From Haloglomus irregulare (GTDB taxonomy: Archaea > Halobacteriota > Halobacteria > Halobacteriales > Haloarculaceae): 64,000 bases of DNA. Position numbers and translations under genes: made by a program. Under the pieces are notes generated by a model. It saw only the letters and a program-made list of their open reading frames with translations. It was not told where the DNA came from and searched no databases. Below, piece by piece: positions 29,187-37,781 of this stretch (positions within the stretch are counted from its first letter, which is position 1; every line of letters begins with the position of its first letter). Location of the stretch: positions 124,001-188,000 of the forward strand of contig NZ_QMDX01000004.1 in NCBI RefSeq assembly GCF_007421925.1. The letters run 5' to 3'.

Positions 29187-29858
29187 TCAGAACGGCGTCG
29201 GGATCCGGACGAGCAGTCGGACGAACTCGTACGTGTACACGTGGTTGAGGAGGACGTACGCCAGGACGCCGAGGGTGAGCGAGACGGACCAGACCGCGAC
29301 CGCGACCCGGCCGACGCGGGCGTGGACCGTTCGGCGCATCTCCTCGCGGGTGTGCGTGAGCCCGATAGTGATGTTGTACAGGACCAGCGGGACCGACAGC
29401 ACGGAGAGCAGGATGTGGATGCCGAGCATGGCGAAGTAGGCCAGCGCGGCGGCGTCGGGGCCGACGAACTCCTTGCGGCCGCCACCCCCGGTCTTCAGCA
29501 GGTAGAGGACGAGGAAGACGAGGATGAGGCCGAACGCGCTGATCATCGCTGCGCGGTGCTTGCGGATCTCGCCGTCGCGGATGAACTTCCAGCCCGCGAG
29601 CAGGAGGACTACCGTCACCGTGTTGATGACGGCGATGGCGTCCGAGAGCAGATTGACGGTCCCTATGTCGACACTCGGGTAGATGGGAAGACCGACATAG
29701 AGCGTGCCGATGACGAGCGCGTACCCGACGACCGTCAGGACCGCCGTCAGGGCGCGCGGGTGCTCCTTCGCGGTCCGGGACACGGGGCCGGCGTCGGCTG
29801 TCGCCATGGATACGGGTTCGAGCGCCCCCGGCATGTCGGTATCGCTTTCGGGTCCCAT
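29187..29858 (-). CDS. DUF420 family membrane protein
   Basis: This 223-residue protein has about five membrane helices. The DUF420 hallmark is a helix with KFIRDGEIRKHRAAMISAFG, and another with GIHILLSVLSVPLVLYNITI. DUF420 proteins resemble heme-copper-oxidase-associated CtaG/CtaM-like membrane proteins and often sit near terminal oxidase genes, which are absent here. The start at 29858 is supported by CTTATG 26-27 nt upstream; an alternative ATG is at 29807. Confidence 0.88.
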   Translation of the reverse strand: MGPESDTDMPGALEPVSMATADAGPVSRTAKEHPRALTAVLTVVGYALVIGTLYVGLPIYPSVDIGTVNLLSDAIAVINTVTVVLLLAGWKFIRDGEIRKHRAAMISAFGLILVFLVLYLLKTGGGGRKEFVGPDAAALAYFAMLGIHILLSVLSVPLVLYNITIGLTHTREEMRRTVHARVGRVAVAVWSVSLTLGVLAYVLLNHVYTYEFVRLLVRIPTPF

Positions 29859-29878
29859 TCCCGCCCCCCGCGACCGCG

Positions 29879-29891
29879 AGGCATAAGCGGC
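29879..29891. promoter_or_regulatory. Single AT-element serving two divergent leaderless promoters
   Basis: In the 53-nt gap between the DUF420 gene (start 29858, minus) and the MATE gene (start 29912, plus) there is only one A/T-rich element, GCATAAGC. Its centre is about 26.5 nt from one start codon and 27.5 nt from the other. Haloarchaeal TATA boxes sit at this distance from leaderless starts, so one TBP site may fire both ways. This is inferred from spacing only. Confidence 0.5.
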
Positions 29892-29911
29892 CGACGGCCG
29901 CAGTCGGTCCC

Positions 29912-31300
29912 GTGCGGTCCCCGTTCCGGTCCCGCGATGAGCTCGAGTTCACCAGCGGCTCCGTCGGCTGGCCGCTCTACCACCTCGCCCTCCCGGTCGT
30001 CGTGACGACGCTGCTGCAGACCGTCTACAACCTGACCGACACCTTCTGGGTCGGGCGGTACGGCAGCCCCGAACTCGCCGCGCTCACGTTCTCCTTCCCG
30101 CTCGTCTTCCTGTTCGTCGCGCTGGGGTCGGGCGTCTCGACGGCCGGGCGCGTACTCGTCGCGCAGTACGAGGGCGCCGGCCAGGGGAGCCGCGCCTCGT
30201 TCGCCGCGGGACAGGCGCTCGTCTTCAGCGCCCTCGCGGCGCTCGTCGTGGCCGCCATCGGCATCGTCGGCATCGCGCCGCTGTTCCGGGCGATGGGTGC
30301 CGCTCCCGGGACCCGGGACCTCGCCCTGGGGTATATGCAGTATATCCTCGCGGGGCTCCCACTGCTCTTTCTCGCCTACACGTTCTCCGCGCTGCTCCAG
30401 GGCTACGGCGACGCGCTGACGCCGCTGCTGGTCGTCCTCGGGTCGGTACTGCTGAACCTGGTGCTTGATCCGCTCCTGATATTCGGCGTGGGCCCGGTCC
30501 CGCGGCTGGGGCTTGAGGGCGCCGCCATCGCCACACTCGGCTCCCGCGGGGTGGCCGCGGTCGCGGGCGTCGGCCTGCTGCTGTCCGGGCGCGTCGAGCC
30601 GTCCGTCCGACTCGGGGACCTGCGCCCGGAGCCGTCCTTCCTCGGCACTGTCGCACGGGTCGGCGTCCCGGCGTCGCTGGAGACGGCCGCCATCGCCGTC
30701 TCCGTCACCGCGTCGCTGTTCATCGTCGGCCGGTTCGACGCGCCCGTCGTCGCGGGGTTCGGCATCGGCGAGCGGGTCACCTCGCTGATGTTCCTCCCCG
30801 CCGTCGGCGTCTCCGCGTCCACCATCACCATGGTCGGGCAGAACCTCGGGGCCGGGGAGGCCGCCCGCGCCCGCCGGGCCGCCCGCCTCGCCGTCGCCGT
30901 CCCCTTCGTCGGGCTGACCGCCGTCGGGCTGGTCGTCGTGGCGTTCGCCGAACCCATCGCCGGGGTGTTCACGACCGACCCCGATGTGGTGGCGCCGGCC
31001 GCCGAGTTCCTCGCCGTCATCGGGCCAGCGTACGGCGCCGAGGCCGCGGCCCGCGTCTACAGCGGCGTCTTCCGCGGCGGCGGCCGGACGGACGTCGCCA
31101 TGGTCGTCACCGGGACGACGTTCATCCCCGTCCGGCTCGGTATCGCCCTCGCGCTGACCGGGCCGCTCGGCTACGGTCCGACCGGCGTCTGGCTGGGGTA
31201 CGCCCTCTCGGGGGTCTTCGGCGCTGGTTTGGGCCTGGTCGTCGCCAGACTCCTCCCGTGGGACGAGGCTATCGTCGACCGGGAGGACCCGGAGGACTGA
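29912..31300 (+). CDS. MATE family efflux transporter
   Basis: This 462-residue protein has twelve predicted membrane helices in two pseudo-repeats. It starts with the MATE signature ALPVVVTTLLQTVYNLTDTF and the second half opens RVGVPASLETAAIAVSVTAS. MATE carriers export drugs or metabolites using Na+ or H+. Motifs such as NLVLDPLLIFGVGPVPRLGL and TMVGQNLGAGE are typical. The start is a GTG; the ATG nearby is out of frame, and the AT-element 27 nt upstream supports the GTG. Confidence 0.92.
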   Translation: MRSPFRSRDELEFTSGSVGWPLYHLALPVVVTTLLQTVYNLTDTFWVGRYGSPELAALTFSFPLVFLFVALGSGVSTAGRVLVAQYEGAGQGSRASFAAGQALVFSALAALVVAAIGIVGIAPLFRAMGAAPGTRDLALGYMQYILAGLPLLFLAYTFSALLQGYGDALTPLLVVLGSVLLNLVLDPLLIFGVGPVPRLGLEGAAIATLGSRGVAAVAGVGLLLSGRVEPSVRLGDLRPEPSFLGTVARVGVPASLETAAIAVSVTASLFIVGRFDAPVVAGFGIGERVTSLMFLPAVGVSASTITMVGQNLGAGEAARARRAARLAVAVPFVGLTAVGLVVVAFAEPIAGVFTTDPDVVAPAAEFLAVIGPAYGAEAAARVYSGVFRGGGRTDVAMVVTGTTFIPVRLGIALALTGPLGYGPTGVWLGYALSGVFGAGLGLVVARLLPWDEAIVDREDPED

Positions 31301-31378
31301 TCCGCCCGGCCGTGTGGCCCGTCGCGGCCCCACGGTCGAGCCGCCCGTTTCAAGCCCCCGCGCCGCCAGACCCTCGGC

Positions 31379-31861
31379 ATGCCCGGACTGTACTACGAGG
31401 AGTTCGAGGTCGGGGAGACCATCCGCCACGGGAAGCGCCGCACCGTCAGCGAGAGCGACAACCAGCGGTTCTGCGACATGACCATGAACCAGCAGCCGCT
31501 CCACCTCGACGCCGAGTTCGCCGAGGAGTCCGCCTTCGGCGAGCGGCTGGTCAACGGGCTCTACACCATGTCGCTCGGCGTCGGCCTCACCATCCCCGAC
31601 ACGACCGACGACACTATCGTCGCGAACCTCTCCTACGACGACGTGGAGCACCCGAACCCGACGTTCCACGGCGACACCGTCCGCGCCCAGTCGACGGTGA
31701 CCGACAAGCGCGAGACCAGCGACGGGGAGCGTGGCATCGTGACGATGCACGTCGAGGTGTTCGCGGTCAACCGGGAGGCCGACGACGGGGAGGACGTCCT
31801 CGTCTGTGAGTTCGACCGGACCACGCTGTCGCTGAAGCGCGCATACGCCGGCGACGACTGA
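31379..31861 (+). CDS. MaoC-like dehydratase/hydratase
   Basis: This 160-residue hot-dog-fold protein has the (R)-specific hydratase motif seen as DNQRFCDMTMNQQPLHLDAE and the following GERLVNGLYTMSLGVGLT. Such enzymes hydrate enoyl-CoA thioesters. Short single-domain haloarchaeal forms include (R)-enoyl-CoA hydratases and mesaconyl-CoA-type hydratases; the substrate is not known here. The start ATG matches the conserved GLYYEEFEVGE opening. It lies 78 nt after the MATE gene. Confidence 0.88.
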   Translation: MPGLYYEEFEVGETIRHGKRRTVSESDNQRFCDMTMNQQPLHLDAEFAEESAFGERLVNGLYTMSLGVGLTIPDTTDDTIVANLSYDDVEHPNPTFHGDTVRAQSTVTDKRETSDGERGIVTMHVEVFAVNREADDGEDVLVCEFDRTTLSLKRAYAGDD

Positions 31862-31914
31862 GGCCGCCGGCCCCGAGCGCGGGGTTTTCGGGCCGGGGGC
31901 GCCTACCGCCGGTG

Positions 31915-32352
31915 ATGGCAGTCGTCGACGACCTCGCGGCGCGGAGTCGCGCCATGGCGGCGCCGTTCGTCCGTCGGGCGCCGAGCACGGCCGCGGTCGC
32001 GCGGCTCGGACTCGGACTGATGATACTGCTCGCCGGCGTCCACAAGCTCGTAGCACCCGGCCTGTGGGCGATCTACGTCGTCGACTGGCTGGAGCCGTGG
32101 CTGGTCGTGACGCCCGTCGACTTCATGTTGCTGAACGGCTGGCTGGAGGTGGCGTTCGGCCTCGCGCTGCTGGTCGACCGCTACACCGCGTTCGCGGCGG
32201 CCGTGGCCGCCGTCTCGCTCACCGCGACCTGTGGCTACCTGGCGGTCGTCTGGGCGACGGCGGGCCTGTTCGGCGACGTCCTGGTGCGGGACGTGGGGCT
32301 GGCGGGGCTCGCGTGGGCGGTGCTCGTCGAGGCGCTCCGTCGGCCGGGGTGA
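31915..32352 (+). CDS. DoxX-like membrane protein
   Basis: This protein of about 145 residues has four membrane helices and the DoxX pattern LGLGLMILLAGVHKLVAPGL, then FMLLNGWLEVAFGLALLVDR. DoxX-family proteins are small quinone- or thiosulfate-related membrane subunits in some organisms, but most are uncharacterised. The ATG at 31915 is preferred over the in-frame GTG directly before it. It lies 53 nt behind the MaoC gene, possibly co-transcribed. Confidence 0.75.
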   Translation: MAVVDDLAARSRAMAAPFVRRAPSTAAVARLGLGLMILLAGVHKLVAPGLWAIYVVDWLEPWLVVTPVDFMLLNGWLEVAFGLALLVDRYTAFAAAVAAVSLTATCGYLAVVWATAGLFGDVLVRDVGLAGLAWAVLVEALRRPG

Positions 32353-32408
32353 GCCGGGGCCAGACGCACTCGTCTCCGGAATCGACAGTTCCGTCACTCA
32401 CGAGGTAT

Positions 32409-32724
32409 TGAACCGGACGCCGGGGTTGCCTGGCTGTTCCAACACGGGTGAGGCCTGCTCGCCTCCTCCACCCCGCGACCCCACGGGCGACAGGTGTCCC
32501 CGATACCGCTGCTCGCTTCCGCGCCTGACGGGGTTCTCGGGGTCAACCGGGCCCGTGCCTCCCTGCAGAGATCGGTTCCCGGACCGCTGCCCTCGTGGGA
32601 CGAGGCTTCGACGTTGGCTTGCAGGGCCCGCACTGGTCCACCCAGACGCGCCCGGTGGTCGGCCCCAACATGAAGACCGTTGGAGGCGATGGGGCAGTGG
32701 CCTAACTGCCCGGCCTAGTCCGAC
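32409..32724 (-). ncRNA. 7S signal recognition particle RNA
   Basis: Read on the minus strand, this stretch of about 310 nt has the archaeal SRP RNA layout. The ends pair (GGAC-GCCGGG near 32718 with CCCGGC-GUCC near 32414-32425) to form helix 1. The S domain carries the invariant helix-8 core CGUCAGGCGCGGAAGCGAGC with the GGAA tetraloop at 32517-32520. A CATAAGC box about 25 nt before the 5' end (32742-32748) serves as promoter. Exact ends are estimated. It binds SRP54/SRP19 for co-translational membrane targeting. Confidence 0.9.
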
Positions 32725-32814
32725 CTGAACCTACATCACTCCTGCTTATGGGCTTTTCGGGAACGGGCCGCCAGCCCTGGGTCAAGAACGGCGCCGCTGT
32801 CGGGCGGTTTCCCC

Positions 32815-33219
32815 TCAAACCAGGCGCAGCGCGCGGGCGTACCAGCCGGCGCTCGCGAGCGGCACCAGCCCGGCCGTCGCGAGCAGCCAGCGCTGGTACG
32901 TCAGCAGCGCGCTGGCCCCGCCGAGCGCGTCCACCCGCGCGGTGAGCGCGAACAGGACACCGGTGACGGCGACGAACCCCCCGAACACGAGCACCGCCCC
33001 GGCGACCAGCGCGGGGTCCGACCGCTCCTCCCGCCCGGCGGCGAAGACGATGACGCTCACGAACGCGAGCAGCCCGGCCGCCAGCGGCGTCACCGCGCCC
33101 GACCCGTAGTAGGCCGAGACGACCGACGCCGGCTCCTGCAGATACGGCCACACCAGGACCGCGAGCACGAGCAGACAGCCGACGATGCCCGCGGTCGGTG
33201 CCGTCTTCGTCCCCTTCAT
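32815..33219 (-). CDS. Four-helix membrane protein, unknown
   Basis: This 134-residue protein begins MKGTKTAPTAGIVGCLLVLA. Four hydrophobic segments follow (the first ends near VWPYLQEP; then LAAGLLAFVSVIVFAAG; VAGAVLVFGGFVAVTGVLFA; and WLLATAGLVPLASAGWYARA). It resembles short haloarchaeal membrane proteins without a known role. The start is fixed by the ATG at 33219; codons upstream are not membrane-protein-like. It lies just upstream of the SRP RNA on the same strand. Confidence 0.72.
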   Translation of the reverse strand: MKGTKTAPTAGIVGCLLVLAVLVWPYLQEPASVVSAYYGSGAVTPLAAGLLAFVSVIVFAAGREERSDPALVAGAVLVFGGFVAVTGVLFALTARVDALGGASALLTYQRWLLATAGLVPLASAGWYARALRLV

Positions 33220-33330
33220 ACCTCCCGGTGCGCCCGTCCGGGTCTTAACGACGGCGTCTTCGGCAGCCGGCCGCGCGTCGACCGCCGCGAAGCCACAACG
33301 GATAGGAGTCTCCGTCCGGAACGAATCGGT

Positions 33331-33648
33331 ATGGCTCTCGGTGGCGCGACTAAGAAACTCCAGCAGATCGTCGACATGGCCGAGGAGACGTACAAGCGGC
33401 TGAACGATGTCCGCGAGCAGGTCGAGCGGATGCGGCGGACGGTCATCGACACGAACCGGCGGGTCCGGGAACTGGAGCGGACTGTCGACGACCAGCGCGC
33501 GCTCATCGAGGCACTGGCCCACGACGCGGACGTTGACGTCGAGCAGATACTGGCCGAGGCGGCCATCGAGGAGGCCGAGCCAGCCGATCCCGACGTGCCC
33601 GACGCCCGGGCCGACGGCGCGTCCGACGGTGGGGACGACGCCGTCTGA
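33331..33648 (+). CDS. DUF5798 family coiled-coil protein
   Basis: This 105-residue protein begins MALGGATKKLQQIVDMAEET. A long helix with heptads follows (VREQVERMRRTVIDTNRRVR, then ELERTVDDQRALIEALA), ending in an acidic unstructured tail. The pattern is that of the haloarchaeal DUF5798 family, whose function is unknown. It is probably a coiled-coil oligomer in the cytoplasm. Confidence 0.82.
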   Translation: MALGGATKKLQQIVDMAEETYKRLNDVREQVERMRRTVIDTNRRVRELERTVDDQRALIEALAHDADVDVEQILAEAAIEEAEPADPDVPDARADGASDGGDDAV

Positions 33649-33700
33649 GCCACGCTCCGAAGCCGGTGTGCCTACCCGAAGCCCGACTCGTGCTCCCGCA

Positions 33701-34111
33701 TTACCCGAGGAGCCGCTGGTGCTCGACCTTGATGCACTCGTCCTGGACGAACCGGCGGCCGGAGGCCTCGACCCGCTCGCCGGCCTCGTCGTCACGGATG
33801 TTCAGCTGGAGCCAGACCCCCTCGACGTCGCCGCGGTCGAGCACCTCGTCGACGATGCCGGGGACCTCCTCGCTGGGCCGGAACACGTCGACCAGGTCCA
33901 CCTCGCGGTCCACCTCGGACAGCGAGTCGTAGGCCGGGCGCCCCTGGACCTCGTCGGTCGTGGGGTTGACCGGGATAACGTCGTACGAGTGCTCGACGAG
34001 ATACGCCGGGACGCCGTGGGCGGCCTTCCCGGGCGTGTCCGACATCCCGACGACGGCGATGGTCCCGACGTCGAGCAGTGCGCGGCGGTCGTCATCGGTC
34101 GTGGCTGACAT
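33701..34111 (-). CDS. CoA-binding (succinyl-CoA ligase-like fold) protein
   Basis: This 136-residue single-domain protein has the CoA_binding_2 Rossmann fold: TIAVVGMSDTPGKAAHGVPA, VIPVNPTTDEVQGRPAYDSL, VDLVDVFRPSEEVPGIVDEV and WLQLNIRDDEAGERVEASG. Such stand-alone proteins bind CoA or acetyl-CoA; their role is unclear. The C-terminal CIKVEHQRLLG is typical. The N-terminus is complete. Confidence 0.88.
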   Translation of the reverse strand: MSATTDDDRRALLDVGTIAVVGMSDTPGKAAHGVPAYLVEHSYDVIPVNPTTDEVQGRPAYDSLSEVDREVDLVDVFRPSEEVPGIVDEVLDRGDVEGVWLQLNIRDDEAGERVEASGRRFVQDECIKVEHQRLLG

Positions 34112-34154
34112 ACCCGGAGGAAGGCCGGGGCTGGACTAAAGCCTGCCGCGGGCG

Positions 34155-34898
34155 CTACAGCAGGTCCGAGACGTCCTTGGCGCTCACCACCTCCGGGATG
34201 ACTACCTCGTCGGCGCCGGCCCGGCGGGCGAGGTTCTCGTACATCTCGTCGCCGACCCGGACCACCAGCCGGACCGAGGGCCCCAGCTGCGAGCCCACGA
34301 TCGCGGTCTGAACGTTGGTCGCGGAGTCGTCGATGGCGGCGACGACAGCCCTGGCCTCGTCGACGCCGGCCTCCGCGAGCACGGACTCGCGCCGGGCATC
34401 GCCGACCACCGCCAGCGCCCCTGCCGGCAGGTTCTCCAGTTCCTCCTCGTTACGCTCTACCACGACGACCTCCTCGTCCGCCTCGGACAGCCGTTCGGTG
34501 ACGGTCCGGCCGAACATCCCGAAGCCACAGACGACGACGTGGTCGCTCAGGTTCTCGATGCGTCGGTCTCGCTGCATGCGTTCCAGTTCCTCCATGACCC
34601 GGCCGCCGAAGGCCGCGTTCAGCACCGTCTCGCCGGTCCAGATGCCCGCCAGGAGCAGCCCGCCGAACACGGCGAGGGCGTAGGCCTTGACCAACTGCTC
34701 CGGGCCGGCATGTCCCTCGAAGTGGAGTTCGATGCTGGTCGGGTCGAGCAGCCAGAAGGCCGCATCGACGGCGCTTACGCCGGCGAGGGCGACGAAGCCC
34801 ACGATGCCGGCGACGGCGATAGCCACGAGCGTCCCGACCGGGAGCAGCGCCGTTCGCAGGCGGGCGGCGAGTCGACTGACCACGCCACGTGTTAGCAT
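34155..34898 (-). CDS. Membrane-anchored TrkA-N (NAD-binding) potassium channel-like protein
   Basis: This 247-residue protein has an N-terminal membrane part of two or three helices (VGTLVAIAVAGIVGFVALAG; LAVFGGLLLAGIWTGETVLN) and then a Rossmann RCK/TrkA-N domain (HVVVCGFGMFGRTVTERLSE, VVGDARRESVLAEAGVDEAR). No canonical TVGYG selectivity filter is visible, so it may be a regulatory channel relative rather than a pore. No TrkA-C domain is attached. The AT-rich CATATAAG at 34938-34947 lies between it and the divergent gene at 34974. Confidence 0.8.
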   Translation of the reverse strand: MLTRGVVSRLAARLRTALLPVGTLVAIAVAGIVGFVALAGVSAVDAAFWLLDPTSIELHFEGHAGPEQLVKAYALAVFGGLLLAGIWTGETVLNAAFGGRVMEELERMQRDRRIENLSDHVVVCGFGMFGRTVTERLSEADEEVVVVERNEEELENLPAGALAVVGDARRESVLAEAGVDEARAVVAAIDDSATNVQTAIVGSQLGPSVRLVVRVGDEMYENLARRAGADEVVIPEVVSAKDVSDLL

Positions 34899-34973
34899 GG
34901 GAACAGCTAAGCGTTTCGCCGGGCGGCGCGTGCCATAGCATATAAGGGCGGGGGCGGGCGTGAGGTAGGGTAG

Positions 34974-36191
34974 ATGACACGGCCGGCTGCGGTGGCGCTC
35001 GTACTGGTTCTGGCGGTTGCCAGCCTCGTGCCCGCAGTCGGCGCCGGGGCCCTCGCCGCGCCCGAGCACAGCGCCGGGGCCCTCGCGCCCGAGGACCGGG
35101 ACGGTGTCGCCCAGGTCGGCAACCAGTCGGTCGACTCTACGGAGTTCCGCATCACCGTCTACGGGAACGCCTCCGCCCGATGGGTGTTCCTCTACAAGAC
35201 GACCCTGGAGAACGAGACCCAGCGGTCGGACTTCGAGTCCTACGCCGACCGGTTCAACTCCGAGGAGACGGAGCTGTACACGAACTTCAGGGACCGCGCC
35301 CGCTCGATCACGACACAGGGGTCGGACGCGACCGGGCGGTCGATGAACGCGACCGGCTTCTCGAAGCGGGCGTACGTCGACGAACTCAACAGCCAGGGCG
35401 TCGTCCGGATGAGCTTCGTCTGGACGGCCTTCGCCGAGCGTGACGGCGATGCGGTCGTGATGGGCGACGTGTTCGAGGGCGGCTTCTACCTCGCCCCCGA
35501 CCAGCGGCTCGTGGTGCTCTACGGCCCGAACCTGCGGTTCCAGTCCGCAGCACCCCAGCCGGCCCTCGACGAGGACTCGCTGGCCGCGAGCGACACCCTC
35601 ACCTGGGACGGGGAGCGGGAGTTCAACCCCCAGCGCCCGGAGGCCCGGCTCGTCCCGCCCTCCGAACCGACCCCGACCCCGACCCCGACGACGGCCGGCG
35701 GCGGCGGGACCACCGCGACCGAACCGGGCAGGTCGGTCGGGTTCCTCCCCGTCCTCGGCCTCGGCGTCGTCCTGCTGCTGGGGCTGGGCGCGGCGCTGGC
35801 CTACCGGGCCGGAGCACTCCCCGGGGACGACGACGGCGCCGCGGCCGCGTCGGCCGAGCCGGGTGATGGTGGTGACGGCGCCGCGGCGGCGGCCGCTGGC
35901 ACCGGCGGGGCGGCCGCCGACACTACCTCGACGGAGCCGGCCGTCGCGGACGAGGAACTCCTCGACGACGAGGAACGGGTGATGCGACTTCTGGACCGGA
36001 ACGGCGGCCGGATGAAGCAGGTCGTGATCGTCGATGAGACCGGCCGGTCCAAGTCGAAGGTCTCGATGCTGCTCTCGGACATGGAGGAGGCGGGGGAGAT
36101 CTCCAAGCTCCGGGTCGGCCGCGAGAACATCATCTCGAAGAAGGGGATGGAACCCGACGCCGCCGGCTCGCCGTTCGACGACGAGGAGTGA
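34974..36191 (+). CDS. Membrane-anchored surface protein with cytoplasmic winged-helix domain
   Basis: This 405-residue protein has a signal peptide (VALVLVLAVASLVPAVGAGA) and an external beta-rich domain to about residue 210. A Pro/Thr linker (PSEPTPTPTPTTAGGGG) and one membrane helix (VGFLPVLGLGVVLLLGLGAA) follow. After a Gly/Ala linker comes a cytoplasmic winged helix (ERVMRLLDRNGGRMKQVVIV, then GRSKSKVSMLLSDMEEAGEI) of the haloarchaeal DUF7343 type. The layout suggests signal transfer from the cell surface directly to DNA. Ligand and targets are unknown. Confidence 0.85.
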   Translation: MTRPAAVALVLVLAVASLVPAVGAGALAAPEHSAGALAPEDRDGVAQVGNQSVDSTEFRITVYGNASARWVFLYKTTLENETQRSDFESYADRFNSEETELYTNFRDRARSITTQGSDATGRSMNATGFSKRAYVDELNSQGVVRMSFVWTAFAERDGDAVVMGDVFEGGFYLAPDQRLVVLYGPNLRFQSAAPQPALDEDSLAASDTLTWDGEREFNPQRPEARLVPPSEPTPTPTPTTAGGGGTTATEPGRSVGFLPVLGLGVVLLLGLGAALAYRAGALPGDDDGAAAASAEPGDGGDGAAAAAAGTGGAAADTTSTEPAVADEELLDDEERVMRLLDRNGGRMKQVVIVDETGRSKSKVSMLLSDMEEAGEISKLRVGRENIISKKGMEPDAAGSPFDDEE

Positions 36192-36255
36192 CCGGCGTCG
36201 CGGTTCGGCACAGGCTACCTGAGGGCCGATATCCCCGGGCCGGAGCCCCCGTCGC

Positions 36256-36392
36256 ATGACCCATACGCTCGAAGTCGGCGACGAGCTGTACGGGCGGCCG
36301 GACCGACACCGCGAGTCGGACGAGCCCATCGATGCGCTCGTCACGACCCAGGAGACCGAGGGGCGTTCCTCCGGGAGGACTACGCCGGGTGA
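36256..36392 (+). pseudogene. Small antitoxin-like (DUF7557-type) gene with one-base frameshift
   Basis: The frame opens MTHTLEVGDELYGRPDRHRE and continues IDALVTTQETEG, matching short haloarchaeal VapB/DUF7557-like proteins. After the GGGG run at 36360-36363 the expected ending AFLREDYAG plus a stop (TGA 36390-36392) is in another frame. One missing G restores a protein of about 45 residues. Without it the frame runs on as nonsense to 36549. No toxin gene is adjacent. Confidence 0.55.
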
Positions 36393-36545
36393 GGAGCGGG
36401 CCGGGACCCGTCGGGTCGCGGTCCGGTCACGCGTCATGCGCTCCGCTCGCGGCCCCGGTCGAGCCGTGGCGTCGTCCACCCGGCGCCGGCTATCACAACG
36501 CCCTTGCCGTCCGCCCGTGAGTGGTTCGATACCCAGGTGGTTTCG

Positions 36546-37655
36546 GTGACCAAGAAACGCGAATACACGGGCGACTATCCCGACAAGACGCTGTATCTTC
36601 CCGGCCCGACCGAGGTCCGCCAAGACGTCATCGAGGCGATGGCCGAGCCGATCTTCGGCCACCGGATGGACCGGATGACGGATCTCTACACGACCATCGT
36701 CGAGGACACAAAGACCTTCCTCGGCACCGACGACGATGTCATCGTCCTGACGGCCTCCGGGACGGAGTTCTGGGAGGCGACGACGCTCAACCTCGTCGAG
36801 GACCGTATGCTGGTCCCGACCTCCGGCGCGTTCAGCGAGCGCCAGGCCAACGTCGCCGAGCGGCTCGGCAAGGCGGTCGACCGTATCGAGTACGAGTGGG
36901 GGACGGCGGTCAAGCCCGCTGACGTGCGCGAGGCACTCGAGACCAGTGACGAGGGCTACGACGCCGTCGGGATGGTGATGAACGAGACCTCAACCGGCGT
37001 CCGCAACCCCGTCGAGGCGATCGGCGACCTGCTGGGCGACTACCCGGACACGTGCTTCGTCGTCGACGCCATCTCCTGTCTCGGCGGCGACGCCATCGAC
37101 ATCGAGGGCCACAACATCGACTGCATCTTCACCTCCACGCAGAAGGCGTTCGCCATGCCGCCCGGACTGGCGGTCTGCACCGTCAGCGACGCCGCCTACG
37201 ACCGCGAGATGGAGACGGACTCGGCCTCCTGGTACGGCGGCTTCCAGCGGACGCTCGACTACTACGACCGGAAGGGCCAGACCCACTCCACCCCCGCCAT
37301 CCCGCTGATGCTGGCCTACAGGGAGCAGATGAAGTACATGCTCGACGAGGGGCACGACGCCCGCGACCGGCGCCACCGCGAGATGGCCGAGTACACCCGC
37401 GACTGGGCGCGCGAGCATTTCGGCCTGTTTCCGGAGGAGGGGTACGAGTCCCGGACGGTCACCTGCGTCGAGAACACCCGCGACATCGACGTCGGCGCGA
37501 CCATCGAGGCCGTCTCCGAGGAGTACGACATGGTGTTCTCCAGCGGCTACGGCGACCTCAGCGAGGATGCCTTCCGCATCGGGCACATGGGGGAGCACGA
37601 CGTGGAGAGCATCCGGGCGCTCACCGACGCCATCGAGGACGTCGCCGGGCTGTAG
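36546..37655 (+). CDS. PLP-dependent aminotransferase (alanine-glyoxylate/serine-pyruvate type)
   Basis: This 369-residue class-V aminotransferase has the N-terminal LYLPGPTEVRQDVIEAMAEP and GHRMDRMTDLY. The cofactor region is NETSTGVRNPVEAI and VVDAISCLGGDAID, and the PLP lysine lies in IFTSTQKAFAMPPGLA. It probably exchanges amino groups between alanine/serine and glyoxylate/hydroxypyruvate. No ATG fits; GTG codons at 36537 and 36546 are possible and 36546 (giving MTKKREYTG) matches the usual haloarchaeal start. The length is normal. Confidence 0.9.
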   Translation: MTKKREYTGDYPDKTLYLPGPTEVRQDVIEAMAEPIFGHRMDRMTDLYTTIVEDTKTFLGTDDDVIVLTASGTEFWEATTLNLVEDRMLVPTSGAFSERQANVAERLGKAVDRIEYEWGTAVKPADVREALETSDEGYDAVGMVMNETSTGVRNPVEAIGDLLGDYPDTCFVVDAISCLGGDAIDIEGHNIDCIFTSTQKAFAMPPGLAVCTVSDAAYDREMETDSASWYGGFQRTLDYYDRKGQTHSTPAIPLMLAYREQMKYMLDEGHDARDRRHREMAEYTRDWAREHFGLFPEEGYESRTVTCVENTRDIDVGATIEAVSEEYDMVFSSGYGDLSEDAFRIGHMGEHDVESIRALTDAIEDVAGL

Positions 37656-37781
37656 CGTTCCCCGGATACGGTTCGGATAGCTCGATAGTTCCGGAGATAT
37701 GCCCGCTATATCCGGCTCGCACGTCGAAGCCCGGGCTCTCTTCCCGAACGACCAGCGCCGCCGGTCGGGTCCCCCGGGCCG

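Noticed and set aside
29747-32056. A 769-codon open frame on the minus strand opposite the MATE, MaoC and DoxX genes
   Set aside because: It is antisense to three well-supported genes; its His/Arg/Gly-rich composition is typical of reverse frames in GC-rich coding DNA and no domain is recognisable.
34899-36662. In-frame extension of the TrkA-N membrane protein to 835 codons
   Set aside because: The extension is antisense to the surface HTH protein and not protein-like; the ATG at 34898 begins a sensible membrane segment.
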